Source: Leeuwenhoekiella aequorea
GTDB lineage: Bacteria; Bacteroidota; Bacteroidia; Flavobacteriales; Flavobacteriaceae
Reading direction: 5' to 3'
DNA: 64,000 nt
Assembly (NCBI RefSeq): GCF_004104375.1
Contig: NZ_QOVM01000002.1
Coordinates: forward strand, 62,001 to 126,000
Every line of letters begins with the position of its first letter. Position 1 is the stretch's first letter. Below are positions 25,129 through 34,659 of the stretch, piece after piece. A model generated the notes under the pieces. It did not search any database, was not told the DNA's origin, and saw nothing but the letters and a program-made list of their open reading frames with translations. A program made the position numbers and the translations under genes.

Positions 25129-27075
25129 ATGTCTATAACAAGCAGCTCTAATATAAAGATGTGGATTATTTTTCTACTCAACAGCTGGTTGTTGTGTTCG
25201 TTTACAAATGTGAGTTACGGGCAAAAAGTCATTATAGATTCTCTTCAAAATGTCCTGAATAATACAAAATCAGATTCCATACGTAGTGATATTAATGAGC
25301 AGATCGCCTATCAGTACTTGTATTATAAACCAGATTCTTCCAAGATATATATTGAAAGATCACTTGAATTAGCTAAGAAAATTAATTCTCAAGCTGCAAT
25401 AGCCAAGGCCCATAATAGAATGGGGACTTACAATGTCGTAACCTCCCAATATACAGACGCTATACTTGAATTTCAGAAATCGCTTCAATATTATAAGAAG
25501 AGTACAGATTTAAATGGTCTGAGTACGACATATGGAAATCTGGGTGCTCTAGATTTCTATTTAAAGGATTATGATGCGGCTCTTGAAAATTTTCACAAGT
25601 CAATTAAGCTTCTTGATACTGCTAAGCATACGAGTCAATACACAAAAGAGATCATTAATTTAGGTGCAGTACATCGCGAAAAGAAAAATCTGGACAGTGC
25701 TTATTATTATGCTAAACTCTCTATAGCCTATTCAAAAAAGCTAGTGGATAAGCGTATGCTTTCTGTAGCTAATTATAATATGGGTACGGCCCAGTTTCTA
25801 CTTAATCAACCTGAAGAGGCTTTAAAAAGTTTGAATGCCTCTTTAGAACAGAAAAATGTTCCGTTACAGTTTAAATTACTTGCGACTTGTTATAAAGCTC
25901 AAGTGTTGAATAGTCTTGGGAAATATAATGAAGCAGAGAATTTATTAGAAGGGCTTGAGGAGAAGATACTATCTTTAAATGATCATTATCTCACCCTTGT
26001 ATTTTATGAATCTAAGGAAGTTATTTATCAGTCTTTGAATCAGTTTGCAAAAGCTTTAGCCTACTCGCAGCGATATAAGACTCTGAATAAGACAGTTCAT
26101 AACGAGGAGCAAACTAATATTTTTCAGAATATAAAAGCAAAATATGCTCAAGAAGAGCGTGCTTATGAAAATGAGTTATTACGCAATGAGTCCGAAATTC
26201 AATCCTTACAAATAGAACGCCAGAAACACGCTATATATGCAGTGGGTATTATACTTGTACTACTTCTAATAATTATTATAATACTTTATCGTCTCTATAA
26301 ATTTAAGGCACAGAACAATCAGGTTCTAAAAGATAATCAGAAGCGACTTAATGCAAGTAACAGTGACCTTGCCGCTATTAATCGTCAAAAAGACAATTTG
26401 TTTTCCATTGTAGCTCATGATGTTAAAAGTCCCTTAGCAGCAATATTAAACAGCATAAATTTACTTCATGAGGATCATAAAAATTTAAATGAAGAAGAGA
26501 CTGCCTTGGTGTATAGCGAATTGCAAAAGCAAACTTCAGATTTATTTTATCTGATTGAAAATGTGCTTGTGTGGGCAAAATCTCAAATGAATGGTTTTAA
26601 ATTCAGCTATAGTAAATTAAATACAGACAAATTTATAAGAGAGGCGCTACAAGTAGAAATGATTTTTATAAACCGAAAAAACATTAACGTTGTAAATAAT
26701 ATTAACAAAGAAGAAACTATTAATACCGATTCTCAGGTATTGCGTGTTTTACTGCGTAATCTAATCAATAACGCTGTTAAATTTACTCCCGTTGATGGTA
26801 CCATAACATTTAGCACATATTATAATAAAGACTATTATCATATTAATATTACAGATACGGGTATTGGTATTTCTGAAGATAAAATTAAAAAGGTCTTAGT
26901 AGATCAAGAGCGCTATACCTTAAAGGGAACTGCTGATGAACCTGGTAATGGTATAGGTCTTATCTTATGTCAAGAAATAGCTAGTAAAATAGGAGGGCAC
27001 ATTGAAGCTAGAAGTGAAATGGGCAAAGGGTCTACATTTACACTAGTTATACCTACCCATATGCATGGAGAATAG
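25129..27075 (+). CDS. TPR-containing sensor histidine kinase
   Basis: 648 residues. An N-terminal signal sequence ends near residue 31 (SYGQ); an alternative start at Met11 would give a more compact signal. Periplasmic TPR repeats cover about 55-350 (pattern ..A..Y..ALE.F.KSI). One membrane segment at about 368-390 (AVGIILVLLLIIIII) is followed by a coiled coil, HisKA with phospho-histidine His430 (IVAHDVKSPLAAIL), and HATPase_c boxes NLINNAVKFTP, DTGIGIS and GNGIGLILC. This architecture is common in Bacteroidota. No response regulator is adjacent, so its partner is elsewhere. The signal is unknown. Confidence 0.93.
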   Translation: MSITSSSNIKMWIIFLLNSWLLCSFTNVSYGQKVIIDSLQNVLNNTKSDSIRSDINEQIAYQYLYYKPDSSKIYIERSLELAKKINSQAAIAKAHNRMGTYNVVTSQYTDAILEFQKSLQYYKKSTDLNGLSTTYGNLGALDFYLKDYDAALENFHKSIKLLDTAKHTSQYTKEIINLGAVHREKKNLDSAYYYAKLSIAYSKKLVDKRMLSVANYNMGTAQFLLNQPEEALKSLNASLEQKNVPLQFKLLATCYKAQVLNSLGKYNEAENLLEGLEEKILSLNDHYLTLVFYESKEVIYQSLNQFAKALAYSQRYKTLNKTVHNEEQTNIFQNIKAKYAQEERAYENELLRNESEIQSLQIERQKHAIYAVGIILVLLLIIIIILYRLYKFKAQNNQVLKDNQKRLNASNSDLAAINRQKDNLFSIVAHDVKSPLAAILNSINLLHEDHKNLNEEETALVYSELQKQTSDLFYLIENVLVWAKSQMNGFKFSYSKLNTDKFIREALQVEMIFINRKNINVVNNINKEETINTDSQVLRVLLRNLINNAVKFTPVDGTITFSTYYNKDYYHINITDTGIGISEDKIKKVLVDQERYTLKGTADEPGNGIGLILCQEIASKIGGHIEARSEMGKGSTFTLVIPTHMHGE

Positions 27076-27132
27076 TATTGATAACCTACTTCCTTTAAAT
27101 TGTATCTTTATCCTGTTATTTAAATTTAAACA

Positions 27133-27999
27133 ATGAGCCAGGCGCTTAAAATTATAGAATGTCCACGTGATGCAATGCAGGGTATAAAAGACTTTATTCC
27201 TACAGATATGAAGGTGCAATATTTGCAATCTTTATTGCGGTGCGGTTTTGATACACTCGATTTTGGAAGTTTTGTATCTCCCAAAGCCATTCCTCAAATG
27301 GTGGATACGGCTGAGGTACTAGGTAAAATAGATTTAAGTAGAACTTCGACAAAATTGCTGGCAATTATAGCAAATTTACGAGGAGCAGAGGAAGCGGTTG
27401 TTCATCCTGAAATTAATTATTTGGGTTATCCATTTAGTATTTCTGAAAATTTTCAGATGCGTAATACCCATAAAACCATAGCAGAATCTGTGGCGTTACT
27501 TCAGGAAATATTAAATCTTGCAGATAAACATAATAAAGAAGTGGTTACCTATATTTCTATGGGTTTTGGTAATCCCTATGGCGACCCCTGGAATGTTGAA
27601 ATAGTAGGAGAGTGGACAGAGAAGCTCTCCAATATGGGAGTTTCAATATTATCACTATCAGATACAGTAGGAAGTTCTGATGCAAAGACTATCGATTATT
27701 TATTTAGCAATCTTATTCCAAAGTATCCTCAAATAGAGTTTGGTGCTCACTTGCATACGACACCTGCGAAATGGCACGAGAAAATTGACGCTGCCTATAA
27801 AGCAGGATGCCGTCGTTTTGATGGTGCCATACAAGGCTTTGGCGGTTGCCCCATGGCAAAAGATGACTTAACAGGAAATATGCCTACAGAAAAAATACTC
27901 TCTTATTTTACGAGTGTGAAAGATGATTCTGGTATTAGACCTATGAGTTTTGAATCTGCATACAACGAAGCGTCAAAAATCTTTCATAATTACCATTAA
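27133..27999 (+). CDS. Hydroxymethylglutaryl-CoA lyase-like enzyme
   Basis: 288 residues, a TIM barrel of the HMGL family. The catalytic arginine region is CPRDAMQG (about 10-17); metal-binding His residues are in GAHLHTTP, and the signature loop near the C-terminus is GAIQGFGGCPMAKDDLTGN, which contains the active-site cysteine. The enzyme cleaves HMG-CoA to acetyl-CoA and acetoacetate, the last step of leucine degradation. The classical ERVG near the N-terminus is ECPR here, and the reaction could differ in detail. It sits between a sensor kinase and guaB with no leucine-pathway neighbours, as often in this family of bacteria. Confidence 0.88.
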   Translation: MSQALKIIECPRDAMQGIKDFIPTDMKVQYLQSLLRCGFDTLDFGSFVSPKAIPQMVDTAEVLGKIDLSRTSTKLLAIIANLRGAEEAVVHPEINYLGYPFSISENFQMRNTHKTIAESVALLQEILNLADKHNKEVVTYISMGFGNPYGDPWNVEIVGEWTEKLSNMGVSILSLSDTVGSSDAKTIDYLFSNLIPKYPQIEFGAHLHTTPAKWHEKIDAAYKAGCRRFDGAIQGFGGCPMAKDDLTGNMPTEKILSYFTSVKDDSGIRPMSFESAYNEASKIFHNYH

Positions 28000-28086
28000 T
28001 TGAGTTTTTCTTAAGCCGGTCTATTCCAGAAATAGCAATTACTGTCTTTAGTCTAAAAATACACCGCTATTTTAAGATATTAGCAG

Positions 28087-28094
28087 TACCTTTG
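28087..28094 (+). promoter_or_regulatory. -7 promoter element of guaB
   Basis: TACCTTTG is a perfect TAnnTTTG match, 23 nt upstream of the guaB ATG. The -33 region is weak. Confidence 0.65.
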
Positions 28095-28117
28095 CACGCA
28101 ATTAAATCTTAATTGCA

Positions 28118-29590
28118 ATGACGGCACACGAAACTAAAATAGTAGGAGAAGGTCTAACTTATGATGACGTACTCTTAGTTCCCGCATATTCTGAAGTACT
28201 TCCGCGCGAAGTAAACATTCAATCTAAATTTTCAAGAAACATCACACTTAATGTACCCATTGTATCTGCTGCTATGGATACCGTTACCGAGTCACGTATG
28301 GCAATTGCTATAGCTCGTGAAGGTGGTATAGGTGTATTACATAAGAATATGACCATTGAAGAACAAGCGGTGAAAGTTCGTCGAGTAAAGCGTGCCGAAA
28401 GTGGTATGATCATCGATCCCGTTACGCTTAGTCTGGATGCAAAAGTAAAAGACGCAAAACGATTGATGTCTGAGCATAGCATTGGCGGTATTCCTATTAT
28501 AGATGACAAAGGACATTTACAAGGAATAGTTACAAACCGAGATTTGCGTTTTGAAAAAAATGAAGAGCGTGCTATTGTTGAGGTAATGACTAGCGAAAAT
28601 TTAATCACTACTGCTGAAGGTACCTCTTTAGGTGAGGCTGAGGTGATATTGCAAGAGAAGAAAATAGAAAAGCTACCGGTAGTTACAGACGATAACAAAC
28701 TTATAGGCTTAATAACGTTTAGAGATATAACAAAACTTACCCAAAAGCCAATTGCAAATAAAGATACCTACGGAAGATTACGTGTTGCTGCCGCGGTAGG
28801 TGTTACGGGTGATGCTGTAGACCGCGTTGAAGCGCTTGTAAATGCTGGAGTTGATGCTGTAGTAATAGATACGGCGCACGGGCATACACAAGGTGTAGTA
28901 CGTGTATTAAAACAAGTGAAAGAAAAATTTCCGGGACTTGATGTAGTTGTAGGAAATATAGCAACTGCCGATGCTGCAAGATATCTTGTAGAAGCCGGAG
29001 CAGATGCTGTAAAGGTAGGAATAGGACCTGGATCTATATGTACCACACGTGTTGTTGCAGGTGTAGGATTTCCACAATTTAGTGCAGTATTAGAAGTGGG
29101 TGCTGCTTTAAAAGGAACTGGTGTTCCTGTTATTGCCGATGGTGGTATTAGATATACCGGCGATATTCCTAAAGCGATCGCTGCTGGGGCAGATTGTGTA
29201 ATGCTTGGGTCACTGCTTGCAGGTACAAAGGAATCTCCGGGAGAAACAATTATTTATGAGGGTCGTAAGTTTAAGACCTATCGTGGAATGGGTTCTGTTG
29301 AAGCTATGAAAACTGGTTCAAAAGACAGGTACTTCCAAGATGTAGAAGATGATATTAAAAAGCTTGTTCCAGAAGGTATTGTAGGTCGTGTTCCTTATAA
29401 AGGCGAACTTTATGAAAGTGTTCACCAATTTATAGGAGGTCTACGTGCAGGTATGGGATATTGCGGAGCAAAGGATATTGCAACTCTTAAAGATAACGGT
29501 CGTTTTGTGAAAATTACCGCAAGCGGAATCAATGAAAGTCATCCTCATGATGTTACTATCACAAAAGAATCTCCTAATTATAGCAGATAA
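28118..29590 (+). CDS. guaB: IMP dehydrogenase
   Basis: 490 residues, the standard length. N-terminal [17 protein letters not shown], two CBS domains in the middle (about 95-205: [14 protein letters not shown]... and [16 protein letters not shown]), then the catalytic barrel with Cys308 in [12 protein letters not shown] and the mobile flap [10 protein letters not shown]. The enzyme converts IMP to XMP with NAD+, the committed step to GMP. guaA lies 9.6 kb downstream in the window as a separate unit. A perfect -7 element precedes it and a strong terminator follows. Confidence 0.98.
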   Translation: MTAHETKIVGEGLTYDDVLLVPAYSEVLPREVNIQSKFSRNITLNVPIVSAAMDTVTESRMAIAIAREGGIGVLHKNMTIEEQAVKVRRVKRAESGMIIDPVTLSLDAKVKDAKRLMSEHSIGGIPIIDDKGHLQGIVTNRDLRFEKNEERAIVEVMTSENLITTAEGTSLGEAEVILQEKKIEKLPVVTDDNKLIGLITFRDITKLTQKPIANKDTYGRLRVAAAVGVTGDAVDRVEALVNAGVDAVVIDTAHGHTQGVVRVLKQVKEKFPGLDVVVGNIATADAARYLVEAGADAVKVGIGPGSICTTRVVAGVGFPQFSAVLEVGAALKGTGVPVIADGGIRYTGDIPKAIAAGADCVMLGSLLAGTKESPGETIIYEGRKFKTYRGMGSVEAMKTGSKDRYFQDVEDDIKKLVPEGIVGRVPYKGELYESVHQFIGGLRAGMGYCGAKDIATLKDNGRFVKITASGINESHPHDVTITKESPNYSR

Positions 29591-29609
29591 CAATTTGGTG
29601 ATATATAGT

Positions 29610-29650
29610 AAAAAAAATAGGAGCAATTGCTCCTATTTTTTTTTTTTTTT
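29610..29650. terminator. Bidirectional terminator between guaB and the OmpH-like gene
   Basis: A palindrome centred on CAATTG (ATAGGAGC-AATT-GCTCCTAT) flanked by A8 on the left and T14 or more on the right. It serves both converging genes. Confidence 0.92.
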
Positions 29651-29666
29651 GATAACAGTGAAGATA

Positions 29667-30176
29667 TTACTCCGTTTTTAAAGTAACACCAAGTTTCTTA
29701 GCAACTGCTTCTGTAAGATCTAAAGCCGGATCAAAATAAGCTACTCCAGAGTTAAGAGTAAGAACTTGAGAATACTTCTGTTCTTTAGCAACAGCATCTA
29801 AAGCCTGACCTACTTTCTGATATAATGGCTGCATTAATTCATTTTGTTTAATTTGAATTAAACCTTGAGAATTTTGTCTAAATCTCTGAATGTCCTCTTC
29901 CATACCTACTATTTCTTCTTGCTTAGCCTTTTTATCTTCTTCTGTAGCTGTAGCTTCAGCACTTTGATATGCTGTTACAGCAGACTGATATTTTGTAACT
30001 AATTCTTTGAACTGCTTATCAAGATCAGCTCCGTAAGCTTCTAAATCTTTTTGTACTTGTGTTACTTCATTTAAACTTGAAATCACAAGATCGCTATCTA
30101 TAGTACCTACCTTTGATTGTGCAAAAGCACTCACACTAATTAGAAAAGCTGCTAAGGGGATAAATATTTTTTTCAT
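29667..30176 (-). CDS. OmpH/Skp-family periplasmic chaperone
   Basis: 169 residues. Signal peptide MKKIFIPLAAFLISVSAFAQ, then the short strand KVGTIDSDLVISSL, a long coiled-coil pair rich in K, E and Q (about 38-125), and a C-terminal strand with VLTLNSGVAYFDPALDLTEAV. This is the Skp/OmpH fold, which holds unfolded outer-membrane proteins in the periplasm and delivers them to the BAM complex. In Bacteroidota it often follows bamA; here it is alone. The promoter is an almost ideal Bacteroidota consensus. Confidence 0.93.
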   Translation of the reverse strand: MKKIFIPLAAFLISVSAFAQSKVGTIDSDLVISSLNEVTQVQKDLEAYGADLDKQFKELVTKYQSAVTAYQSAEATATEEDKKAKQEEIVGMEEDIQRFRQNSQGLIQIKQNELMQPLYQKVGQALDAVAKEQKYSQVLTLNSGVAYFDPALDLTEAVAKKLGVTLKTE

Positions 30177-30246
30177 TCTTTAATTTTTAATACCTCTGGA
30201 TGAGGCTGTCGTTATATTTATTAATTGGTTTTTAAAAAAGTACAAA

Positions 30247-30276
30247 CAAAGATAAAAAAGCGGTTGAGCTAACAAA
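30247..30276 (-). promoter_or_regulatory. Consensus Bacteroidota promoter of the OmpH-like gene
   Basis: On the minus strand TTTG (30273-30276) and TATCTTTG (30247-30254) are separated by 18 nt, the best -33/-7 pair I found in the window. It would leave a leader of about 65-70 nt before the ATG. Confidence 0.75.
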
Positions 30277-30288
30277 GCTTTTTAAAGG

Positions 30289-30525
30289 TTAATCAAGAAA
30301 TTCGCCACGATGCGGTTTAAGAGCATCTCGCACCGCAATCATCTCAGATTTATAAACCGTTATATAGGCAATGCTGTAAGAGCTCGATTTTACTTCTATT
30401 CCAGTAGTACTATCTTTTAGTTCACTAGAAGCAATATAATCATTGAGATGTATCACGTGATGTTCTGCTATTTTCTCTGCATCCGGACCTCTAAAGTCCC
30501 AGATTAATTTAAGTTTAGTGTTCAT
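30289..30525 (-). CDS. Small conserved-looking hypothetical protein (78 residues)
   Basis: A 78-residue soluble protein with no signal peptide. It starts MNTKLKLIWDFRGPDAEKIAEHH and ends KPHRGEFLD; a balanced alpha/beta composition suggests a folded domain. I recognise no family. It lies 34 bp downstream of an SRPBCC gene on the same strand, which suggests one transcript. The HH pair and the C-terminal HRGEF might bind metal, but that is speculation. Confidence 0.65.
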   Translation of the reverse strand: MNTKLKLIWDFRGPDAEKIAEHHVIHLNDYIASSELKDSTTGIEVKSSSYSIAYITVYKSEMIAVRDALKPHRGEFLD

Positions 30526-30559
30526 TATGACTTATATTTCAATTCTTGTGCCAAAAAAA

Positions 30560-31003
30560 CTAGGCGATTTCTGATTCTGCAAAGCTCTTAAAATCCCGCA
30601 TATACTTGAGCGATTGTTTTTTGAATATTCCCGGCATAAGCAGCCCTAAGGTTTTCATACCTAAACCTTCAAATTTAAACATATTCTCAGAGCGCCATAC
30701 GGTTTTGCCATCTTCGGTGCTTTCAAATGTGTTCTTTTGAATGTTTAATACACCCGGCGCTCTATATTCTGCAATTAAATGATGTGGCATTTCAGTTTCA
30801 AGAATGGTTTCTATCATCGTTATTTTACGTTTGCCAAAATCATATTTTAATTCTGTTTTAGCTCCTTGCTCACCAAAATTTCCGGAAATAACTCGGGCAG
30901 ATATTAATCCGTCTTGCCATTTCTTCAAGTTTTCAAGGGTATCCATTTTATCAATGGTGTCTTTTAGAGGTAAGTCAATTATAATTTTAAGAGAATACTT
31001 CAT
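30560..31003 (-). CDS. SRPBCC (START-like) family protein
   Basis: 147 residues from the ATG at 31003. An in-frame start at 31042 would add MYIFTKKCNKRNN, which is not strand-like and is not preferred. The pattern MKYSLKIIIDLPLKDTIDKM, DTLENLKKWQDGL, GAKTELKYDFGKRKITM, YRAPGVLNIQKNTFES and a final helix SLKYMRDFKSFAESEI fits the helix-grip polyketide-cyclase/START-like fold, which encloses a hydrophobic ligand pocket. The ligand is unknown. It is probably co-transcribed with the small unknown gene downstream. Confidence 0.82.
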   Translation of the reverse strand: MKYSLKIIIDLPLKDTIDKMDTLENLKKWQDGLISARVISGNFGEQGAKTELKYDFGKRKITMIETILETEMPHHLIAEYRAPGVLNIQKNTFESTEDGKTVWRSENMFKFEGLGMKTLGLLMPGIFKKQSLKYMRDFKSFAESEIA

Positions 31004-31103
31004 ATTATTTCTTTTGTTGCATTTTTTTGTAAAAATATACATATTCTAAGATTGGTGCTCTATTAGATTATTTAGAGTTCTCGATGATCTGGTAATTAAT
31101 GTT

Positions 31104-31111
31104 TAATTTTG
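31104..31111 (+). promoter_or_regulatory. -7 promoter element of the SurA/MoxR gene run
   Basis: TAATTTTG matches TAnnTTTG perfectly, 64 nt upstream of the lipoprotein ATG. -33 is unclear. Confidence 0.6.
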
Positions 31112-31175
31112 CAGTCTTTTATGCGAAAAGTTTTTTATCAAAATATAAAAGTTAAAAACATTTAATTTCAAATTT

Positions 31176-32042
31176 ATGTCACACCTCTTAAATCGAGTCG
31201 TCTTTGTTATCACTTGTGCACTGGTTTTGATCTCGTGTGATCTTTTAGGCACAAAGGCTCCGGTAGGAGATCCCGTAGCTCGGGTAGGTGATAGCTACTT
31301 GTATAAGGAAGATATCGCAAATCTGGTTACAGCAGAAATGACAGAGCAAGATAGTGCGCTTGTTGTATCAAGTTTTATAACACGCTGGGCAACTCAGAAG
31401 TTGTTGATGAGTGGTGCGCAACGTAATATAACAAGCGAGGAGCAGGAGCGATTAAATAATTTAGTAAATCAGTATCGTTCGGAGTTGTATTCACAAGCAT
31501 ATAAAGATGCTCTTGTTGAACGTAATTTAGACAGTACAATTACAGATGCTGAGGCTAAGGCATTTTATAAGGAAAATAAAGCCAACTTTAAGTTGAATGA
31601 AGAATTATTGAAGCTTCGGTATATTAAAATGGCAGATACCGATTATAATATAGAAGAGATTAAAAGAAGGTTTACACGTTTTAACAAACAGGATAAAAAA
31701 TTTCTAGATTCAATTTCTGTTCAATTTAAAGCGCAATATTTAAATGATTCAACTTGGATACGTAGAGATAAAGTGATCGCGATTATTCCGCCGATATCAG
31801 TCGAAAATAGTGACAGACTTTTAAATAAAACTGAATTTTTACAGTTGCGTGATTCATTAGGATTATATTTGATCGCTGTAAAAGATAAGCTTAATCGTAA
31901 TGCAGATGCGCCTTTAGAATATGTGTTACCAACAGTTAAACAAATACTTCTTAATAGAAGAAAATTAGAATTTATTAAACAATTAGAAAAAGATATTACC
32001 AAAGATGCAATCAAAAATAAAGAATTTGAACTCTACAATTAA
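31176..32042 (+). CDS. SurA/PpiC-like N-domain lipoprotein without a PPIase domain
   Basis: 288 residues. A lipobox (ALVLISC, Cys21) marks it as a lipoprotein. Residues about 32-165 (DPVARVGDSYLYKEDIANLV ... ITDAEAKAFYKENKANFKLNEELLKLRYI) resemble the N-terminal chaperone domain of SurA/PpiC proteins, but the parvulin catalytic core is absent. It is followed by a true SurA-like protein whose start overlaps this gene by 38 bp, and then by moxR. It probably works with that protein in outer-membrane protein folding. Confidence 0.8.
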   Translation: MSHLLNRVVFVITCALVLISCDLLGTKAPVGDPVARVGDSYLYKEDIANLVTAEMTEQDSALVVSSFITRWATQKLLMSGAQRNITSEEQERLNNLVNQYRSELYSQAYKDALVERNLDSTITDAEAKAFYKENKANFKLNEELLKLRYIKMADTDYNIEEIKRRFTRFNKQDKKFLDSISVQFKAQYLNDSTWIRRDKVIAIIPPISVENSDRLLNKTEFLQLRDSLGLYLIAVKDKLNRNADAPLEYVLPTVKQILLNRRKLEFIKQLEKDITKDAIKNKEFELYN

Positions 32043-33456
32043 CCTTTATCTAGTTCTCCTGATAAGCCTATTATCAGGAAATCTATTAAGTGCTCAGGAA
32101 ATTATCTCAACTACAGAAAATGCTGAGACTGCAGAGGTGGAGCCTAAAGCACCTACCACAGGAACTACTTTTAAAGTTGATGGAGTAGCGGCAGTTGTAG
32201 GGGAGTTTGTGATATTAGATAGTGATATTCAACAAGCTATAGAAAGCCTTAAACAGCAAAAAGTAGAAGCTGAGGCTTTAACAGAGTGCAAGGTGCTTGA
32301 TAAGCTAATGGAAGATAAGTTATATGCGCACCATGCAGTTGTAGATAGTATTACCATTTCTGAAGACCAGGTAAGATCCTACACGCAACAACAAATTGAT
32401 TATTTCTTAAATCAATTTGGTGGTTCTGAAGAACGCGTCTTAAAGTTTTACAGAAAAGAAAAAATGAGTGATCTTCAAAAAGAACTTCTAGAGCTTAACA
32501 GAAATCAGGAGCTGGCCAAAGCAATGCAGCAAAAAATTGTTGAGGATGTTGAAGTTACTCCAGAAGAAATACGTGATTACTTTAAAGGTCTTGAGCGTGA
32601 TGGTTTACCGCAATTTGGTGTTGAACTTGAAATTTCAAAGATTTTAATAGAGCCGGAAGTTCCGCAAGCGGAAAAGCAAAAGGTAATTGACGAACTTAAT
32701 GGTTATCGAAAAGACATTGTAGAAAACGGAAGCAGTTTTGCTACAAAAGCGGTGTTATGGTCTGAAGACGAGTCTAGTCGAGGCGATGGTGGTCTAATTA
32801 AAGATGTGGATCGTAAATCACAATTTGTAAAAGAATTTAGAGATGTTGCTTTTAGTCTTGAAGAAGGCGAAGTGAGTAAGCCTTTTGAAACTGAATTTGG
32901 TTATCATATAATAAAGGTTGAGAAAATAAGAGGTCAGAAAATTGATCTAAGACACATCTTGAGAATACCTAAGGTAACCACCGCTGCTGAAAATGAAGCA
33001 AAAGATAAAATTGAGAAAATAAAGAAACGTATAGAAGAAGGCGAGCTTACTTTTGCCGAAGCTGCAAAGGAGTTCTCTGATGAGAAAGAAACTGCAAGTG
33101 ATGGAGGTATAATGATTAATCCGGTAACTCAAGACCGTATGTTCGAATTAAAAAATCTTCCTCCAGATTTATATCCTAAAGTTCAGAATTTAAAAGAAGG
33201 AGAAATCTCAATTGCTTTTAATAACCCTACTCGTACCGGTAAGACCCGTTATGAAATTTATACTGTTTCTGATCGTCTAGAAGAACACGAAGCAGATTTT
33301 GCTTTGGATTATGTGAAAATTAAAGAGTTTACCTTACAAGCAAAGCGTATTAAAGCTATTGAGAAGTGGCAGAATGAAAAAATAGCTGAAACCTATATTA
33401 AGCTTAATGGAACTCGAAAAGACTGTGAGTATAGCAGTAACTGGTTAAAAAAATAA
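32005..33456 (+). CDS. SurA-like peptidyl-prolyl cis-trans isomerase
   Basis: 483 residues. A signal peptide (to about 31, LLSAQ) starts within the upstream gene's last codons. Then come a SurA N-domain (about 53-190: VDGVAAVVGEFVILDSDIQQAI) and two parvulin domains: about 205-310 (EISKILIEPEVP ... SSRGDGGLI ... FETEFGYHIIKVEKI) and 312-420 (DLRHILRIPKV ... ETASDGGIM). SurA escorts outer-membrane proteins through the periplasm; parvulin domains isomerise prolyl bonds. Translational coupling with the preceding lipoprotein and a gap of only 3 bp before moxR suggest one operon. Confidence 0.92.
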   Translation: MQSKIKNLNSTINLYLVLLISLLSGNLLSAQEIISTTENAETAEVEPKAPTTGTTFKVDGVAAVVGEFVILDSDIQQAIESLKQQKVEAEALTECKVLDKLMEDKLYAHHAVVDSITISEDQVRSYTQQQIDYFLNQFGGSEERVLKFYRKEKMSDLQKELLELNRNQELAKAMQQKIVEDVEVTPEEIRDYFKGLERDGLPQFGVELEISKILIEPEVPQAEKQKVIDELNGYRKDIVENGSSFATKAVLWSEDESSRGDGGLIKDVDRKSQFVKEFRDVAFSLEEGEVSKPFETEFGYHIIKVEKIRGQKIDLRHILRIPKVTTAAENEAKDKIEKIKKRIEEGELTFAEAAKEFSDEKETASDGGIMINPVTQDRMFELKNLPPDLYPKVQNLKEGEISIAFNNPTRTGKTRYEIYTVSDRLEEHEADFALDYVKIKEFTLQAKRIKAIEKWQNEKIAETYIKLNGTRKDCEYSSNWLKK

Positions 33457-33459
33457 TAT

Positions 33460-34413
33460 ATGTCTGATGTTAAGGCGATAGATACACTTGTTGGCCGTTT
33501 TAAAGATTTAAAAAAGGAAATAGGTAAAATTATCATAGGTCAGGATGAAGTTATAGAGCAAATCATAATTTCAATTTTTTCCGGAGGTCACGCACTATTA
33601 ATTGGTGTACCTGGATTAGCAAAGACATTAATGGTAAATACTGTTGCTCAAACATTAGGACTAGATTTTAAACGTATCCAGTTTACGCCAGATTTAATGC
33701 CCAGTGATATCGTAGGGTCTGAAATATTAAATGAAAACCGCTCTTTTAGATTTTTAAAAGGGCCTGTTTTTTCTAATATTATTTTAGCGGATGAGATCAA
33801 CCGGACTCCGCCTAAAACTCAAGCAGCCTTGTTAGAAGCTATGCAGGAAAAAGCAGTAACTGTAGCTGGAAAACAATACAAGTTAGATGCTCCTTATTTT
33901 GTACTGGCAACACAAAATCCAATAGAGCAGGAGGGGACTTACCCGCTTCCAGAAGCGCAATTAGATAGATTTATGTTTGCAATAAATCTTTCCTATCCTA
34001 CATATGAAGAAGAAGTACGTATTGTAAAAGCAACTACAGCAGATGTTAAAACTACTGTGAATGCACTATTTACTGCAGAGGATATTGTGAGTTACCAGCA
34101 ACTTATCCGCCGCATTCCTGTAGCAGATAATGTAATTGAATACGCTGTAAAACTTGTAGCTCAAACAAGACCAGACTCAACTGCTGCTCCACGAATTGTT
34201 AAAGATTATATTGATTGGGGTGCCGGCCCCAGAGCCTCTCAAAATTTAATTCTTGCAGCAAAAGCACATGCTGCAATGCAAGGAAAGTATTCTCCAGACA
34301 TTGAAAATGTTCAAGCAGTAGCTCAGGGAATTCTTGGGCACCGACTTATCAAAAATTACAAAGCAGAAGCTGAAGGTTTAACGCTACAGGATATTATAAA
34401 ATCCTTGCTGTAG
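33460..34413 (+). CDS. MoxR-family AAA+ ATPase
   Basis: 317 residues. Walker A GVPGLAKT (about 48-55), Walker B ILADEINR, sensor-1-like LATQNPIEQEGTYPLPEAQLDRFM and the C-terminal lid fit the MoxR family. MoxR ATPases usually act with VWA-domain or DUF58 partners as chaperones. Here it follows two SurA-like genes by 3 bp and no DUF58 or VWA gene follows; the second MoxR (48034-49077) is the one in a full cluster. Its partner is therefore unclear. Confidence 0.94.
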   Translation: MSDVKAIDTLVGRFKDLKKEIGKIIIGQDEVIEQIIISIFSGGHALLIGVPGLAKTLMVNTVAQTLGLDFKRIQFTPDLMPSDIVGSEILNENRSFRFLKGPVFSNIILADEINRTPPKTQAALLEAMQEKAVTVAGKQYKLDAPYFVLATQNPIEQEGTYPLPEAQLDRFMFAINLSYPTYEEEVRIVKATTADVKTTVNALFTAEDIVSYQQLIRRIPVADNVIEYAVKLVAQTRPDSTAAPRIVKDYIDWGAGPRASQNLILAAKAHAAMQGKYSPDIENVQAVAQGILGHRLIKNYKAEAEGLTLQDIIKSLL

Positions 34414-34423
34414 AGTAATATAG

Positions 34424-34457
34424 AGACGCTCTAAATAAGCTTAAATAGGCGTCTTTT
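34424..34457 (+). terminator. Probable terminator after moxR
   Basis: AGACGC at 34424-34429 pairs with GCGTCT at 34449-34454 (6 bp, 19-nt AT-rich loop), followed by TTT. Weaker than the other terminators. Confidence 0.55.
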
Positions 34458-34659
34458 AAATACTTTGAGCGCGTAACTATCTAATTCTTAAAATCAACCA
34501 ACGATATCGTTATATATTTATCAAAATTTAAAAATTTTTGATATTTCTTCAATAGGTCTTAATCTGTTCAAACACTTCGTATTTTGAAGGCTTTTTCGTA
34601 TTTTTCCGTCCGCTTTTAAGCGAAATTTTTATACATATTCATTTAACTAAAATTTAGAT

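Noticed and set aside
28219-29046. Minus-strand open frames inside guaB
   Set aside because: Antisense shadows of a well-supported gene with strong codon bias; composition is serine/threonine-rich as expected of reversed frames.
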